A stretch of DNA of 64,000 nucleotides from Coleophoma eucalyptorum (lineage: Eukaryota; Ascomycota; Leotiomycetes; Helotiales; Dermateaceae), in the NCBI GenBank assembly GCA_026120035.1, contig JALRME010000020.1, positions 186,001 through 250,000 on the forward strand, written 5' to 3'. The notes below the pieces were generated by a model, which saw only the letters and a list, made by a program, of their open reading frames with translations, was not told where the DNA came from and did no database searches. The translations under genes and the position numbers were made by a program. Positions 1 through 10,584 of the stretch are shown piece by piece; position 1 is the stretch's first letter, and each line of letters starts with the position of its first letter.

Positions 1-540
1 CACTGATGGACCACCATTTGGGACTTGTGACGCTGCTGATGCAACTTCGGCCATTTCTGATCTTGGGGGTTTAGACAACGCAAGGGCAAGTGGTACAAGG
101 GACAAAAGAGATTTGGCTTCAGGATGGGGAGAACACTAAGATTATATATAAAGAGCCTCCTTCTGACTATCCCATGACTAGTAGCATATATCCTACTTCT
201 CTCCACCTCTCCTCCACCCTTCCACCCAAAGATAGAACTGCAGATAGTGGGATGGAAAGAAAATGGCTAGAAAATAACCAGTTTCGGTTCCACACGCAGG
301 TAAGTGCAGGATGGAGGTGCGGGAGGATGCAGACTCGGTAGGTAGGGGGTGAGGTCATAGCGACACACCTGGGGCCGCAATAATAGAACACTTCGAAGGC
401 GCTTGGACATTCACTTGTTATATCTTTGCCACACCCTGCTCCCCCTCCCTCTTCCCCTTCCACCCACCAAAAACCAAAGTACACCTTGAGTATCACCAAC
501 GGGTCACAAAGGCCCGTAGCAAGCAATTCAGCCATGCCAG
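1..540. other. upstream region of the bZIP gene
   Basis: No gene can be defended here. A short open stretch from the ATG at 251 ends at 300 in a perfect GTAAGT donor, and an AG at 539-540 would join it in phase to the bZIP reading frame. It may therefore be a first exon or 5' leader of that gene. The 240-nt intron this needs is long for this genome, so the link is weak. Confidence 0.3.
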
Positions 541-1357
541 AAGCCACCGCAACGAGTTCACCAGCTGCTGGACAGACCATGTTCATCAGATACCAACCAC
601 AACTCGTACTCGAACTCAAGCCGCCATGGGCCTCCGCCGTCAATTAGTTGGGACAATTGTAGTATTGAAAACTCAGGGACCCCGCTCCCTTCTACAGGTT
701 CTCTACACACCTCGCCTTATATTACGAACGATTTCCAACCATCCTCTCTCCCCGATGCCCCGTATTCCATCCCTCCAACTTACGACTTCTCCTTTTACGG
801 GAACGACTTTGTAGCCTGTCCGTCAGAGTCCTTGCTTGACTTTGCGGAATCTCAATGGCAGTCTTGTATTGCCGGTACCATGAATATGCACGCTGCGAGT
901 CCTATCACAGGTGCTCTCAATTCTGATATTCCAGCTGGATCTCCCAGCCAAGGAATGATGCCCTACAACGTATATGTACACGAACCCCCCAATAATGTTT
1001 CAGGTACGTGCTACCTTCCAGTATATTGTTTACGCATCATAACCTTGTTACCTAGATCAATTTGTACAACATCAACTAGCTCGTTCCTCCGAGTCTTCTC
1101 TGACCTCAAAGTCCCTTTCACCTGGTGATTCAAACGCTACCAGCAAGACTCCCCCGGCCAACAGCTCTCGCATTGAAAAGCGTACCAAAAATACACTTGC
1201 TGCTCGTCGCTATAGACAAAAGCGAGTCGATCAGATGAGCGAGCTGGAGCAAGCTTTGAAAAGCACCGAAGAAGAGCGAGATGGGCTGAAGGTTCGAGTT
1301 GCAAGACTAGAAGGCGAGGTCGAGACGCTGAGGCAGCTACTACTCGCCAAAAGCTAG
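541..1357 (+). CDS. bZIP transcription factor (GCN4/Zip1-like)
   Basis: A sequence-specific nuclear transcription factor. The DNA-binding basic region and leucine zipper form the extreme C-terminus. The basic region carries the N-x-x-A-A-R-x-Y-R signature (NTLAARRYRQKR), followed by leucine heptads that run to the final residues LLLAKS before the stop at 1355-1357. The N-terminal part is Ser/Pro/Asn-rich, as usual for an activation region. One 52-nt intron at 1004-1055 (GTACGT...CCTAG) joins the two coding parts in phase, with G+AT making Asp. The frame stays open leftwards to about 520 without an ATG, so the first exon is not fixed; a candidate lies at 251-300. The tyrosine in the basic region is typical of fungal GCN4/Zip1-like factors rather than the AP-1 type. 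Its targets are unknown. Confidence 0.8.
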
Positions 1358-2203
1358 ATGTATCCCCAAACCGATTAGCTGAGAACTCCCAAGGTTACAC
1401 TTCGCAGTCGCTAAGAGATTTGTGAGCTTCGGACGATGTCGGTATAGTGATCATTGGCTCAAATGTTCATGGCCATCACATCGGCAAAATAGGTTTCTTC
1501 ATACAGACATGGCATTTAAAGGGAAAAGTTTAGCCACACTTACAGTTTAACCATCTGCTTTCACTTGGCGACTGTCTTGATCTTCATGGAATATTAGTCT
1601 CAATTTCAAAAATGCACTCGTTATATACATGATTCTATAATTCTGGAGTCCCCTTCTGCTTCTCTGATCAGTGTCTATCTCATTTTCCATCACAATGAGT
1701 CGAAACGACTCTGAGGCCTCTGGTGAGCGTCGCCGTGTAGCCCATCGTCATTGCTCCAACCAAGTCTATTGCTGAGACAGGCGACTAGTGTGGTCAGCAT
1801 CGGCACTACACACACCCTTGTTTCGCCAAGGTGTACATACGGCATGCCTATTGGACACAAGCATGCAGCTACCGGGGTAGTCAGGATGAGTCGAAATGAG
1901 TCGACAATACAGTATCAGTCAGCTTCGTTTTTACTCGCAGCACCACAAAGCTTCAGTGGCCACCGCGTCTATTCCCGTGCTGTTTCATCGCATCAGTGGT
2001 TGATCGGATTGGTTTCTGCACTGGAATTTATAGCCACTGAACTCTAAGGTACACATGCAATCCCACTTTCGCTACTGACCTCTAGACTGTCGACAGTCAA
2101 GCTGTGACGGGGCAGCAAGCCGAATGTCCTGGCGGGAGTCATGATCGCAACTTCGGACGTCAGTGATGATATATGAACGCATGCGTTTCATCATCTCAAC
2201 ACC
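1358..2203. other. intergenic region between two regulators, with TGAGTCG motifs
   Basis: This stretch lies between the bZIP stop and the start of the Zn2Cys6 gene. It carries three copies of ATGAGTCGA (1695-1703, 1886-1894, 1896-1904). The first is part of a perfect inverted repeat, GAGTCG-AAA-CGACTC, at 1697-1711. The ATG at 1695 also opens a nine-codon frame that ends at a GTGAGC donor, so a 5' exon of the next gene cannot be excluded. No other gene is visible. Confidence 0.4.
1697..1711. promoter_or_regulatory. inverted repeat GAGTCG-AAA-CGACTC, candidate bZIP site
   Basis: This is a perfect 6-bp inverted repeat with a 3-nt spacer, and related TGAGTCG motifs lie at 1887-1893 and 1897-1903. 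TGAGTC is one base short of the GCN4/AP-1 core TGA(C/G)TCA, and a bZIP gene ends 340 bp upstream. A regulatory role for the following Zn2Cys6 gene is inferred from position only. Confidence 0.3.
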
Positions 2204-4042
2204 ATGCCACCCAATTCCAAAAGAAAGGGCTGCTGGTAAGTCCGAGGCCCATCCTGGATGCGCATTGGCTTTGATCCTAACCGCCGCAGGACGTGCAAAC
2301 GTTATCATCGGAAGGCAAGGCGTATCATTAAATACCTGCCAAGTCTGGTTACTAATAGTCCCTAGTGTGATGAGGCTCTGCCATTCTGTGAACGTTGTAT
2401 CGCATATGGCCTCGACTGTGAAGGATACGGCTCAAAGCGTGTAGCTTTCAGAAATCAGACTCAAGCCAATACCCCTTTAAGCAAGGCCGTAGTGGTGCGA
2501 GCCAAACCCCGCGTTCCAATTTCACTGCCGTCCATTACCTTACCTGCCGGTCAACGTTCCCTACTGCATGATTTCATCAATGGCTTTGCTTCTTCTCGCG
2601 CTCTCTCCCCAGCGCAGAATTTCTACAAGGATGACATTGCTCCTTTGGCAATGAAACATGAACATGTTCGTTCAGCCATCCTAGCCTTGACCTCTGCTTA
2701 TACCAACAATCACCGAGGCGCCGAAACATTCAAGAGCTATCAAGATGCTATTCGACTTTTCAGGTTATCATTGAATGACAGAGCGAATAGACAGGCCGAT
2801 CTCGCCTGTATGTTCATCTTGACCTGGTTTGAAGTGGGTTCTCCAGTGCTCAACTCCAACCCGTTAATTTACTGACGATGAATTTGATAAAGATTCTCAT
2901 ATTTGATCCTGAGAATTGGAAGACTGTAAGTAGACTAGTTTCCTCAGCTAGAGTCTTTGGCTTCCACACCTCTAGAGTCGTGATCAGATCTATTTAATCG
3001 TTTTGACGGATTAAGAACACGGAATACACCCTTTTATCATTTCTCACATCCGAGAGGCCTTGTTTAGCTGTGTATTGCTGCTGACACTTGAAATCCACAG
3101 CACCTCAAGGCTGCGTGTTCTCTCATCAATTCTTGTGGGGGAGCCTTATGGAAAAGTTCCTTCGGCAGGAACTTAATACATTCTATTGCACGACTTGATT
3201 GCCAAAACTCCATATCCGGTCGTGCGGCACCCATCCTCGACCAGAAATTCTATCAGTTGTTGGAGATTTATGGAGGTAGAGATATCGACGATAGCAATAT
3301 GGATTCTGTTGCGGTCGGTGCTTGTGAACGACTATATGGCATAATTGGAGCAACAATATATCTCAACGATGAATGGATGCAATCACCCATGGTTGATACA
3401 GAGTTCCAAACTCGTGCGTTTGCCATCATTGAAAGACTCGATAAATGGTACATGAATTTACCGAAAGAACTTCACTGGTCTGACGACAGTAGCGAACTGA
3501 GCCGACGTTCACATCTTCAGAAAATGATCTTATTGCACTATTACTCTATCAAGGTGCATATATTCCATATGGTGGATCCATTACGCCTGGGGTTGTGGAA
3601 GGATTCGTTACTTTTGGCTCAGCGGTGTCTTTTACTAATTCGAGCTATTGGACCGCCCTCGAAAGCTACTCAAACAGATTATAAAGGTGACCTTGGGGTC
3701 CCGTTTGCGTTCGCCGTGGTAGGTGTCTACTTCGATGACAAAGAAGAAAGACAGTGGATCAATGATTACCTCTTTGAGCTTGGAAGAGACACAGTCTGGT
3801 GTGGTTATGAGAGAGCAATGTGTCTACGAGCCTGGTGGCAAAGCAGTGTTTCTGGGAAGCGATTGATCATGTCTCGGCCCAAACGAGAGGATGCTCCTTG
3901 GGATTGGAAACCAGAGATGGGTATGAATGTCGGAATACTCTACGAAGACCTTGAGACCGGGACTCTAGGTCGCGATTCTTATTTTCTCAACGGCACACAG
4001 AAGGAGTTAGTACTACTTCCAGCACGGCATAATCAAACTTGA
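2204..4042 (+). CDS. Zn2Cys6 fungal-specific transcription factor
   Basis: A nuclear regulator with an N-terminal binuclear zinc cluster and a fungal-type middle region, 499 aa in the assembled model. The cluster is only complete after splicing. Exon 1 (2204-2235) gives MPPNSKRKGC plus part of Trp. Exon 2 (2290-2314) adds TCKRYHRK. Exon 3 (2366-2833) supplies the remaining cysteines of CDEALPFCERC and CIAYGLDC-type spacing. The pattern is C-x2-C-x6-C-x6-C-x2-C-x6-C, which is canonical. The second intron (2315-2365, 51 nt) begins GCAAGG, so it is a GC-AG intron. Further introns at 2834-2892 and 2926-3100 join FILTWFE to ILIFDPENWKT and then HLKAACSLI. The 175-nt intron is the longest in the gene. 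The C-terminal 300 aa look like the helical fungal-specific factor region. No target can be named; the adjacent peptidase is one guess. Confidence 0.82.
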
Positions 4043-4305
4043 CAATATCAAACCCCAATAAAGAAGTAATATTGAGCACGCTCGATAGTCTACTTCTTGC
4101 CCAAGCTACACTCCTTTACCAAGGCGAACTTTGGGCTACAGTTAGTGTCAAAATATGTCCTTCAGGGCCTCAGGACTTGTGAAGTCTTTTCTAGCCTGGC
4201 CATATGGCCCATCTAGAGAATTCGGCCTATGTACAAACAAGGTGGTAAGCTCAGCTATGCGCTTTCACTCCTGCTCAGTATTCAAAAATATTCCTTGCTT
4301 ATTCT
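4043..4305. other. convergent 3' spacer
   Basis: A 263-bp spacer between the converging Zn2Cys6 and M20 peptidase genes. I see no gene in it. Confidence 0.5.
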
Positions 4306-6214
4306 TTACAGGTCTGCCTCGTCAAATACCCGAATGAACTCGTGGTAGAATAAGATTGATTCCATATGAGATTCCCAAGAAATCTGTGAAGGTTAGTTCC
4401 TGTCTTCGAAAATATGAATGCAACTTACGCGCTCATTGACATCATGCAGTCCGCCCCATCCCTTGTCATGCCATGCTCGCAATGGACCGAAGCGATAGAT
4501 CTGATCAGAGAGGTTCCAGAAATACTTCGTGTCCGTGTTGCCTTGGGCCATGGTTGGTGCCACTACTACGTCGTTTCCCTCCCCGGGCTCATCAAACACA
4601 TGCTTGATCACGCCCGAAAAAAATCGCCAGCTATTCGATTTGTGAGTAGATACTGGAGAAGGCTCTAAGCTACGCCACCAGGACAGGGATAACGTTCCTT
4701 CCGGCAGGTACGCTGTCGAGTTGTCCTTTTCATCCCTTGCTACAAAATCCAGATTATGCTTCTCGGCAACAGGCTTAATAGTGTCGATGAGAGTTGAGCG
4801 CACATTGAGGAGGGTTTCCTCGTTTGATATACGGTAGTTGACGAGTGCCTCGGCGAATTGAGGAAGAGCGTTGGCTTTGCTCCCAGATTTGAAGATAGTC
4901 ACAGCTTGACTAGTGCGAAGAAATACATCAGATGCAAAATCATTTGATAACAAGTCAACAACTTGTTTGCTGCCATTTGGCTTTTTGACGGCCTCTCTGA
5001 GTGGTGCAGAAAGGTCAGTCTGGGAGTCTTCGGCTGCGCAATGGAGCTGATAGTAGAATGGGTTGTTGGATGTGAACCTTGATGGAAAATTGGTTCGTGC
5101 CTTGTTCTCTAGGACTGTGACTGCTTCTGCAAGAATACCGATGGAGGTGTGAGGAGGAGCCATGCTGCTGTGTCCACCTGGGACGTGAACCCGGACGAGT
5201 AGGTCCATATAACCCTTTTCACTTGCTTGAGGGGTAGCAAAGCTGCGACCATACATCTTGTTGATGCCGATTGCACCTTCATCAACAATAATAGCGAAAG
5301 AATCTTGTCCCCAAGTATTTTCTAGGTGTTTTGCTATCTCAAGAGCACCATATCCTTGTGGAGACTCTTCGTCGAAACCGAAGCCTAGCACAACAGTTCT
5401 TTGAGGTTGGAAGTCAGCTTCCAATAGCGCAGTCACCGCGGAGAACATTGCCAGCAGGTTATTCTTGCAATCATGACTGCCGCGGCCGTTGATATATGTA
5501 CCATCAAAGTAGCCGGAGAAGGGTGAATACTTCCATTGAGATCTTGTGTCTTCTGCTATCGGTACAACCTAAACTTATGATCAATTGCTATTCATCGCTG
5601 ACTGATACTGGGCTTACGTCTTGGTGTCCCATGAGCAGAATGGGCTCTAAAGAACTATTGGAACCTCGCCAAGTATATAAAAGGCCATGAACATTCACGG
5701 TTTCGAGCTCAAGCTTTTCATGACTTGTTCGGTACATTTTTAGTTCTTTTCTGGGAACTTGAAATAGTTTCACTTACAATAATGGAAAAGTATCTTTGAA
5801 GTACTGAGCCAAATCAAAGAAGATTTCCCATCGCTTATCCTCAGTAACAGGCCCCATGTCATCGAAATCCTCGGTAGGTATCTTGACGGCACCGCTAAGA
5901 CGTGCAATACTTAGCTCCTTGAACTCGCTTGATTTGAAGATCCCCTCTACATTTCGCTCGGTGATTGAAGGATGGGCTTTTGGGGCAATGACCTCTTGCA
6001 TAGGGCATTGCGGTACGTATTGCGATAGTGAATTTGTAGGGTGGGCGAAGTTGTTATTGTAGAAAGTGTGCCCTGTTGTGCAAAGGAGAATCAGAGCGCA
6101 GATTGGCTGCCCAATTGCCTTCACTCGTAGCAGCCAGCGTGGTGGGCTGGGAGGACGAGAGGCATAGCCTCGCTCTGAGGCCTCCCATTTTTGAAGCAAC
6201 TTCTTTTCCTCCAT
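4306..6214 (-). CDS. M20 metallopeptidase, carboxypeptidase S (Cps1)-like
   Basis: Probable vacuolar zinc carboxypeptidase (Gly-Xaa carboxypeptidase) that releases C-terminal residues from short peptides for amino-acid supply. Four exons (6214-5778, 5723-5618, 5568-4429, 4383-4306) give 586 aa, close to yeast Cps1. A short cytosolic N-terminus precedes one hydrophobic segment at about residues 27-47 (PICALILLCTTGHTFY), as in the type II membrane-anchored Cps1. The M20 metal and catalytic motifs are present: GHQDV, GSHDCKNN, DEESPQG and GGHSS. The family C-terminal block is also there (NTDTKYFWNLSDQIYRFGP), and the last exon supplies ISWESHMESILFYHEF. The longest open frame ends too early because it reads into the last intron (4384-4428). 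The start is the ATG at 6214, which opens MEEKKLLQKW. It diverges from the Atg22-like gene across 600 bp. Confidence 0.9.
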
Positions 6215-6814
6215 CGTTCGCGACCCGACAGCTGTGTCTTGCGAACCAAAGTGTGTGTGGTCTTGGATGGATGTCAACTCGAGAATCAAAAGTGACGTTC
6301 AAGATTTCGAAGCAGTCGGTGTAAGCTATCCCAAAAGAAGACAGCCCCGGACCTGAGAGTGTCAGCACTATCCTGAGCGTGGGTGTAAGTGTAGTATTTA
6401 CTGGGGACAGGGTGTGAAATGCAAACACGCAATTCAGAAAGCCGATAACGAATCATTGGGTTTATCCCACCTTTGTTAGATACCGACATCCCAATAAGCT
6501 AAAATCTTTTAAACGCGACTGAAAGAAGCAAACTTTTGGCTTTATCATATGGCGAAAGTGGGCTCAATTCGTCGAACACGGCGCAGTTTCCGGAATCTCT
6601 GGGTTTTACCAGGAAAGATTGCACGGATGTTACTACCAGGTAGTTCTCATGGGGAAATTTGGGAAATTTTCCTTGTTATCGCAATCGTGGGGGGAATAAA
6701 TACAACAGACATGTTTCTTTTTCTGACTGATTATTCCTCAAAAAGCTCTCTGCAGAGGCAGCGGCGGCCGGTACTGTACCCCAGAATTCATCAAGGTCGA
6801 CTTGTTTGCCCAAA
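6215..6814. other. bidirectional promoter region
   Basis: A 600-bp spacer between the divergent peptidase (-) and Atg22-like transporter (+). It holds both 5' leaders and promoters. I see no separate gene; the open frames across 6286-6489 look like chance. Confidence 0.5.
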
Positions 6815-8556
6815 ATGGCGACTATAGGGGGTACTGGTGCCGACAACGTTGTTGGCGAGCTTGAACTGTTCGCTCACGATACAAGCGACATCAAGGAGAA
6901 GAATAACATCGACGTCGAGGAGAGCAGGAGCGCAAACAGCCATGTTGAAGACGAAGACGAAGAACCAGAGCCAGTTACGACTAAATGGGAACTTTGGGCC
7001 TGGTACGCGTATTATTTCGGTAACAATTCTGCTGGAACGCTCTCTTATGCACCTTTGAGTAAGTCTTGCTGCATTTCGAAAAAAAAATAAGTCCAAGTTG
7101 CTAACACGTCTAAGTCTTCCAATCTTTACTTAGCCAAGCAGGACGCGATGGCAATGACTTTAGCAAAGATTGTAACTATGATGCGACTGCGCCTTGTGTC
7201 GTGAAATTCGGTACAGGCTATACCAACATCGACACCGTTGTTCTTATATGCAACGGCCTCGTCTTTGCGTTCCAAGGTGTGATTCTCATCTTCTTTGGCT
7301 CCATGGGCGACTATGGCCACTGGAAGAAGTGGATTCTGATCTGCTCGACACTTGTCTGCTGGGCCATGCAATTTGGGTTCTTGGGTCTTACCGACCCATC
7401 ACAATATACTTCTGCTATTGGTCTTTACATTGTTTCTTGTAGGATTCCCTCCATTACTCTCTATTTTCAAGCTAATTTTTTTTATCTAGCGCTATCGTAT
7501 AATATCTGTCAGGCCTTCTGGACACCATCTTTCCCTCTTCTTGCGAGAAACACGCCAGAGGCTCTCGAATCGAAGAGATCTTTCAAAGCCGGTGAGATGA
7601 CCGAGGAGGAATTTCAAAAGACTCAAATGCTTCAACGCAATCGTCTAAGCAATATTGCTTTCGGGTGCATGAGTATCGGATATACATTTACGCTGCTTAT
7701 AGCTCTCGGAGCTGCATATGGATTGCACGCAAACGACTCAAGTGCTGCGAATATCAAAGCAGCAGTAGTCATCGTTGGAGTCGCAACTGGTGTCTGGATT
7801 ATCTGCGGTACACCCTGGTTCTTCATGGAGAAGCCACGCGCAGCCAAACTTCCAAAGGGCGAGACGTACTTCTCCGTAGGCGCAAAAGCATACTTCCACG
7901 CCTTCAAGAGCATCCCTCGCCTCACACAGACCTGGCTCTACCTCCTAGGCTACTTCCTCATCTCCGACGGCTACGCAACGACGAACCAAATCTACGGCAT
8001 CTGCCAAAACGCCATCGTATCCTACAGCACCACCACCTCCACCGAGCTGTACATTGTACAGGGTATTTCCAATGCCGCCGGGATCTTCATCTTCTGGGTG
8101 ATCCAGCGGTACTTCAAAATCCGCACCAAAGTGATCTTGATGGTTAACTGCGGCTTCCTGCTCGTGATCCCCATCTGGGGCTGCATCGGCATCGGCACGA
8201 CGAAGTTCGGTTTCCACAACCTGTGGGAAGTGTGGGCCTTCTCCGTCATCGACTGCGCCGCCGTAGCGCCCTTCTACGCCTTCTCCGCCACCATGCTCTC
8301 GGACATCTGCCCCAAGGGAAGAGAGGTCACCTTCTTTGCGCTGTACGCGCTGGTGAGTAAGAGCACCGCGTGGATTGGGCCGATTGTCAGCGGGGTGATT
8401 ATTGACCGCACGGGCAATACGTGGAAGGGATTCCCGTTCAGCTTGGGTCTGACGGTCGCGGGATATATCTGCATCTGCTTTGTGGACGTCCAGAAGGGCC
8501 GAGAGCAGTGTGAGCGGTATGTGTTGGAGGACCCGACCTTGCAAAAAGACGAGTGA
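6815..8556 (+). CDS. Atg22-like MFS transporter
   Basis: A multi-pass membrane protein of the Atg22/UMF1-type family (vacuolar amino-acid effluxers in yeast), 544 aa in the assembled model. The acidic N-terminus (VEDEDEEPEPV) is followed by the family hallmark WYAYYFGNNSAGTLSYAPL, then after a 56-nt intron (7059-7114) by IFQSLLSQAGRDGND. About eleven or twelve hydrophobic segments follow. The loop ESKRSFKAGEMTEEEFQ separates the two halves. A second intron, 7439-7489, is 51 nt and contains no stop, so an unspliced reading also stays open; GTAGGA...TATCTAG and the family alignment favour removal. The gene shares its promoter with the vacuolar-type peptidase, which would fit coupled peptide breakdown and amino-acid export from the vacuole (inference). 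The Atg22 family is well supported; the substrate and the exact paralogue are not. Confidence 0.88.
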
Positions 8557-9528
8557 AGCTTCCTGCGTAGTTAGAGGTTCTACTTTCTCTATATAATATA
8601 ATATTATTGTGCCCCTTGTCTTCACCCAACTCTTCAGACTCGTATTCTTCACGGGATGCCGTACTTGACAAAGTAATAGTTATATTCCAGACTAGAATTA
8701 CGTACTCAGTCGAGTATTGATCTATCGTTAAAGGAGGAAAGGTTCTGTGAATAGATATGCCACTAGCAGTTCCTTCATCCGATTTGCCATTCAATTAAAA
8801 ACTCACCATCCCCAACATCCACATAAGTTTAAGCTTGGGTATACATCTTCCAGTCGTAAAGCAAGAGGGGTGGGGTTTTCAAATGGAGTAAGTGCGTAAA
8901 TCTCAAGACGAAACCCATATTCACAAGAGCAATAATTGCATCCTTACAAAGTGCAATCCCTACTCTCAAACTTGCAAAATCTCTCGTCTATAGGTATATA
9001 TTTAGCAGGACTAAGGCACCCGGCGACCAAAAGGAGCAACAACATTAGGATAGAGGCCCCCCTCTCTCATCACAATATATAAAACATCATAGCCATTCAT
9101 TCATTGAAAAGTAACCTGTCCTACCCGGCTAGTGAGACAACCCTCCACCATAGAGCAGAAGAGCCAGCTAATCAAATCACATTATGAGCACTCCACCCTG
9201 AGCATTACAATCGCTGATAGTGAAGCCAGTCACGATGTCAGCGTCGATGGCGTTCGCGCAATGTAATTCGAAACAGCTCAGACACGCTGCTTGGCGACGG
9301 AATCGTTGACTAGCGACTTTATCTAACCAAAAGGCACCTAGTGGGCACACCAATATTAGCAACTACTGGAATTATGAAATGTAAAATATATTTGGTCGTG
9401 AAAAAAGCAGGGAAAGTAAAATAAACGTCTTGACATCAAAGTTACTAGGACTTTGCAGCATTGACTGCGGACTTTGTGTTGGTGGAAAGCACAGCTTGTG
9501 CTGGGTTTGAGAAGATATCATCCGTACC
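8557..9528. other. intergenic, no gene seen
   Basis: A convergent 3' region of about 970 bp, AT-rich, between the Atg22-like gene and the Egh16-like gene. Only small chance frames are present. Confidence 0.5.
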
Positions 9529-10584
9529 TTAAGGTGTAGGCTCGGCATTTCTTTTGGTTTTGGTATTTCCTTTGGAGGCTGCCTTAGTTGTCTTTGATGC
9601 AGCAGTTGTTGCCTTCGTGGTAGCACCTCCCTTAGCAGTGTTGCTGTTCGTTGCTGCGTTGCCATTTGCTGCTGCGTTGCCGTTACCTCCAACCGTGAAC
9701 TTCTGGCAGTCATCCTGGGCTCCACGTTGGGCAACGGGCATGAGGACAGGCTGATGGTTGGAGGAGGAGGTCATCGTGCAGACGCGGTAGTTACCAGCTG
9801 GTAGACCTCCGGTTACAGTAGCCTTGAGTAGTCCATTACCATTGCCGGCATCATTAATCCCCTTGAAGAATGCAAAGGTCTTTGGGTCTGGGGGAGTTGT
9901 CGTGGTAAGGCTTCCCAAACTCTGCACGGTAACATGAGTATGTCCAATGACTTGCCCTTTTCCATTCAGGTTTTGAGGAGCCGAGTAGTAGGTTGAAGCT
10001 GCATTGGTGAAAGATCCAGCGGCCAATCCCACAGTTTGGACAGTAATATCGAAGTTGGTGTTAGCTGCGATATTTGCGTTGTTACCCGGGTTGGTAATGA
10101 TACTTGAGATCATGTTCGATGTAGATGGAATCTTGCCCATGACTTGAAAGGTTAGCAGGTCTACACCAAACGTGAAAGGGTCTCTTTTCATTACCAATGC
10201 CGTTGCATGAGCCACCTTGGACTTGCAAGCCGTTGGTCACTGTTTGGCCAGAACAGAAATTGATGAAATTTGCCTTATCTCTACAGATTGTCAGCTATGC
10301 TGGTAGGATATTCCAATGCTTGATACCTACGTTGCGGAAGCTGACTGTCCAGCTGCCGGCACCTGATTTCCATCCGATGCACTACCGGTCTGAACTGCAT
10401 TGGCACTGAGACAGCTTGCTGCATTGCTGTTGGCTCCGTTGCCGGTCTTGGTCTGACGAGTCTCTAGTTTCTGTCCTAGGCCTCTAATCTTCAACATTTC
10501 AGGGCCCCATTGTCTTCCAACCGTAGCGGCTTCCGAGAGACTGGCAGCAACTAGGGCAACGGCTGCGATTGTATTGAAATACAT
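9529..10584 (-). CDS. Egh16-like secreted protein (GAS1/MAS3 type)
   Basis: A predicted secreted protein of the Egh16/gEgh16H family, whose members in barley powdery mildew and in Magnaporthe (GAS1/GAS2, MAS) are expressed during appressorium formation; biochemical activity is unknown. Three exons (10584-10331, 10280-10195, 10142-9529) give 317 aa. The start at 10584 opens a signal peptide (MYFNTIAAVALVAASLSEA). The core contains CSGQTVTNGLQVQGGSCN, then SSIITNPGNNANIAANT, GHTHVTVQSLG, GLPAGNYRVCTM and DDCQKFTVGG, all in the family order. A low-complexity Asn/Ala/Thr/Lys tail from about residue 265 (TTKATTAASKTTKAASKG) may be O-glycosylated. Introns of 50 and 52 nt are canonical. This is consistent with a plant- or host-associated fungus but does not prove pathogenicity. 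Confidence 0.85.

Noticed and set aside
7945..8652. 235-codon frame antisense to the Atg22-like gene
   Set aside because: It is fully opposite to a well supported coding exon with strong codon bias; its Glu/Asp/Gly/Arg-rich content is the mirror of the sense codons.
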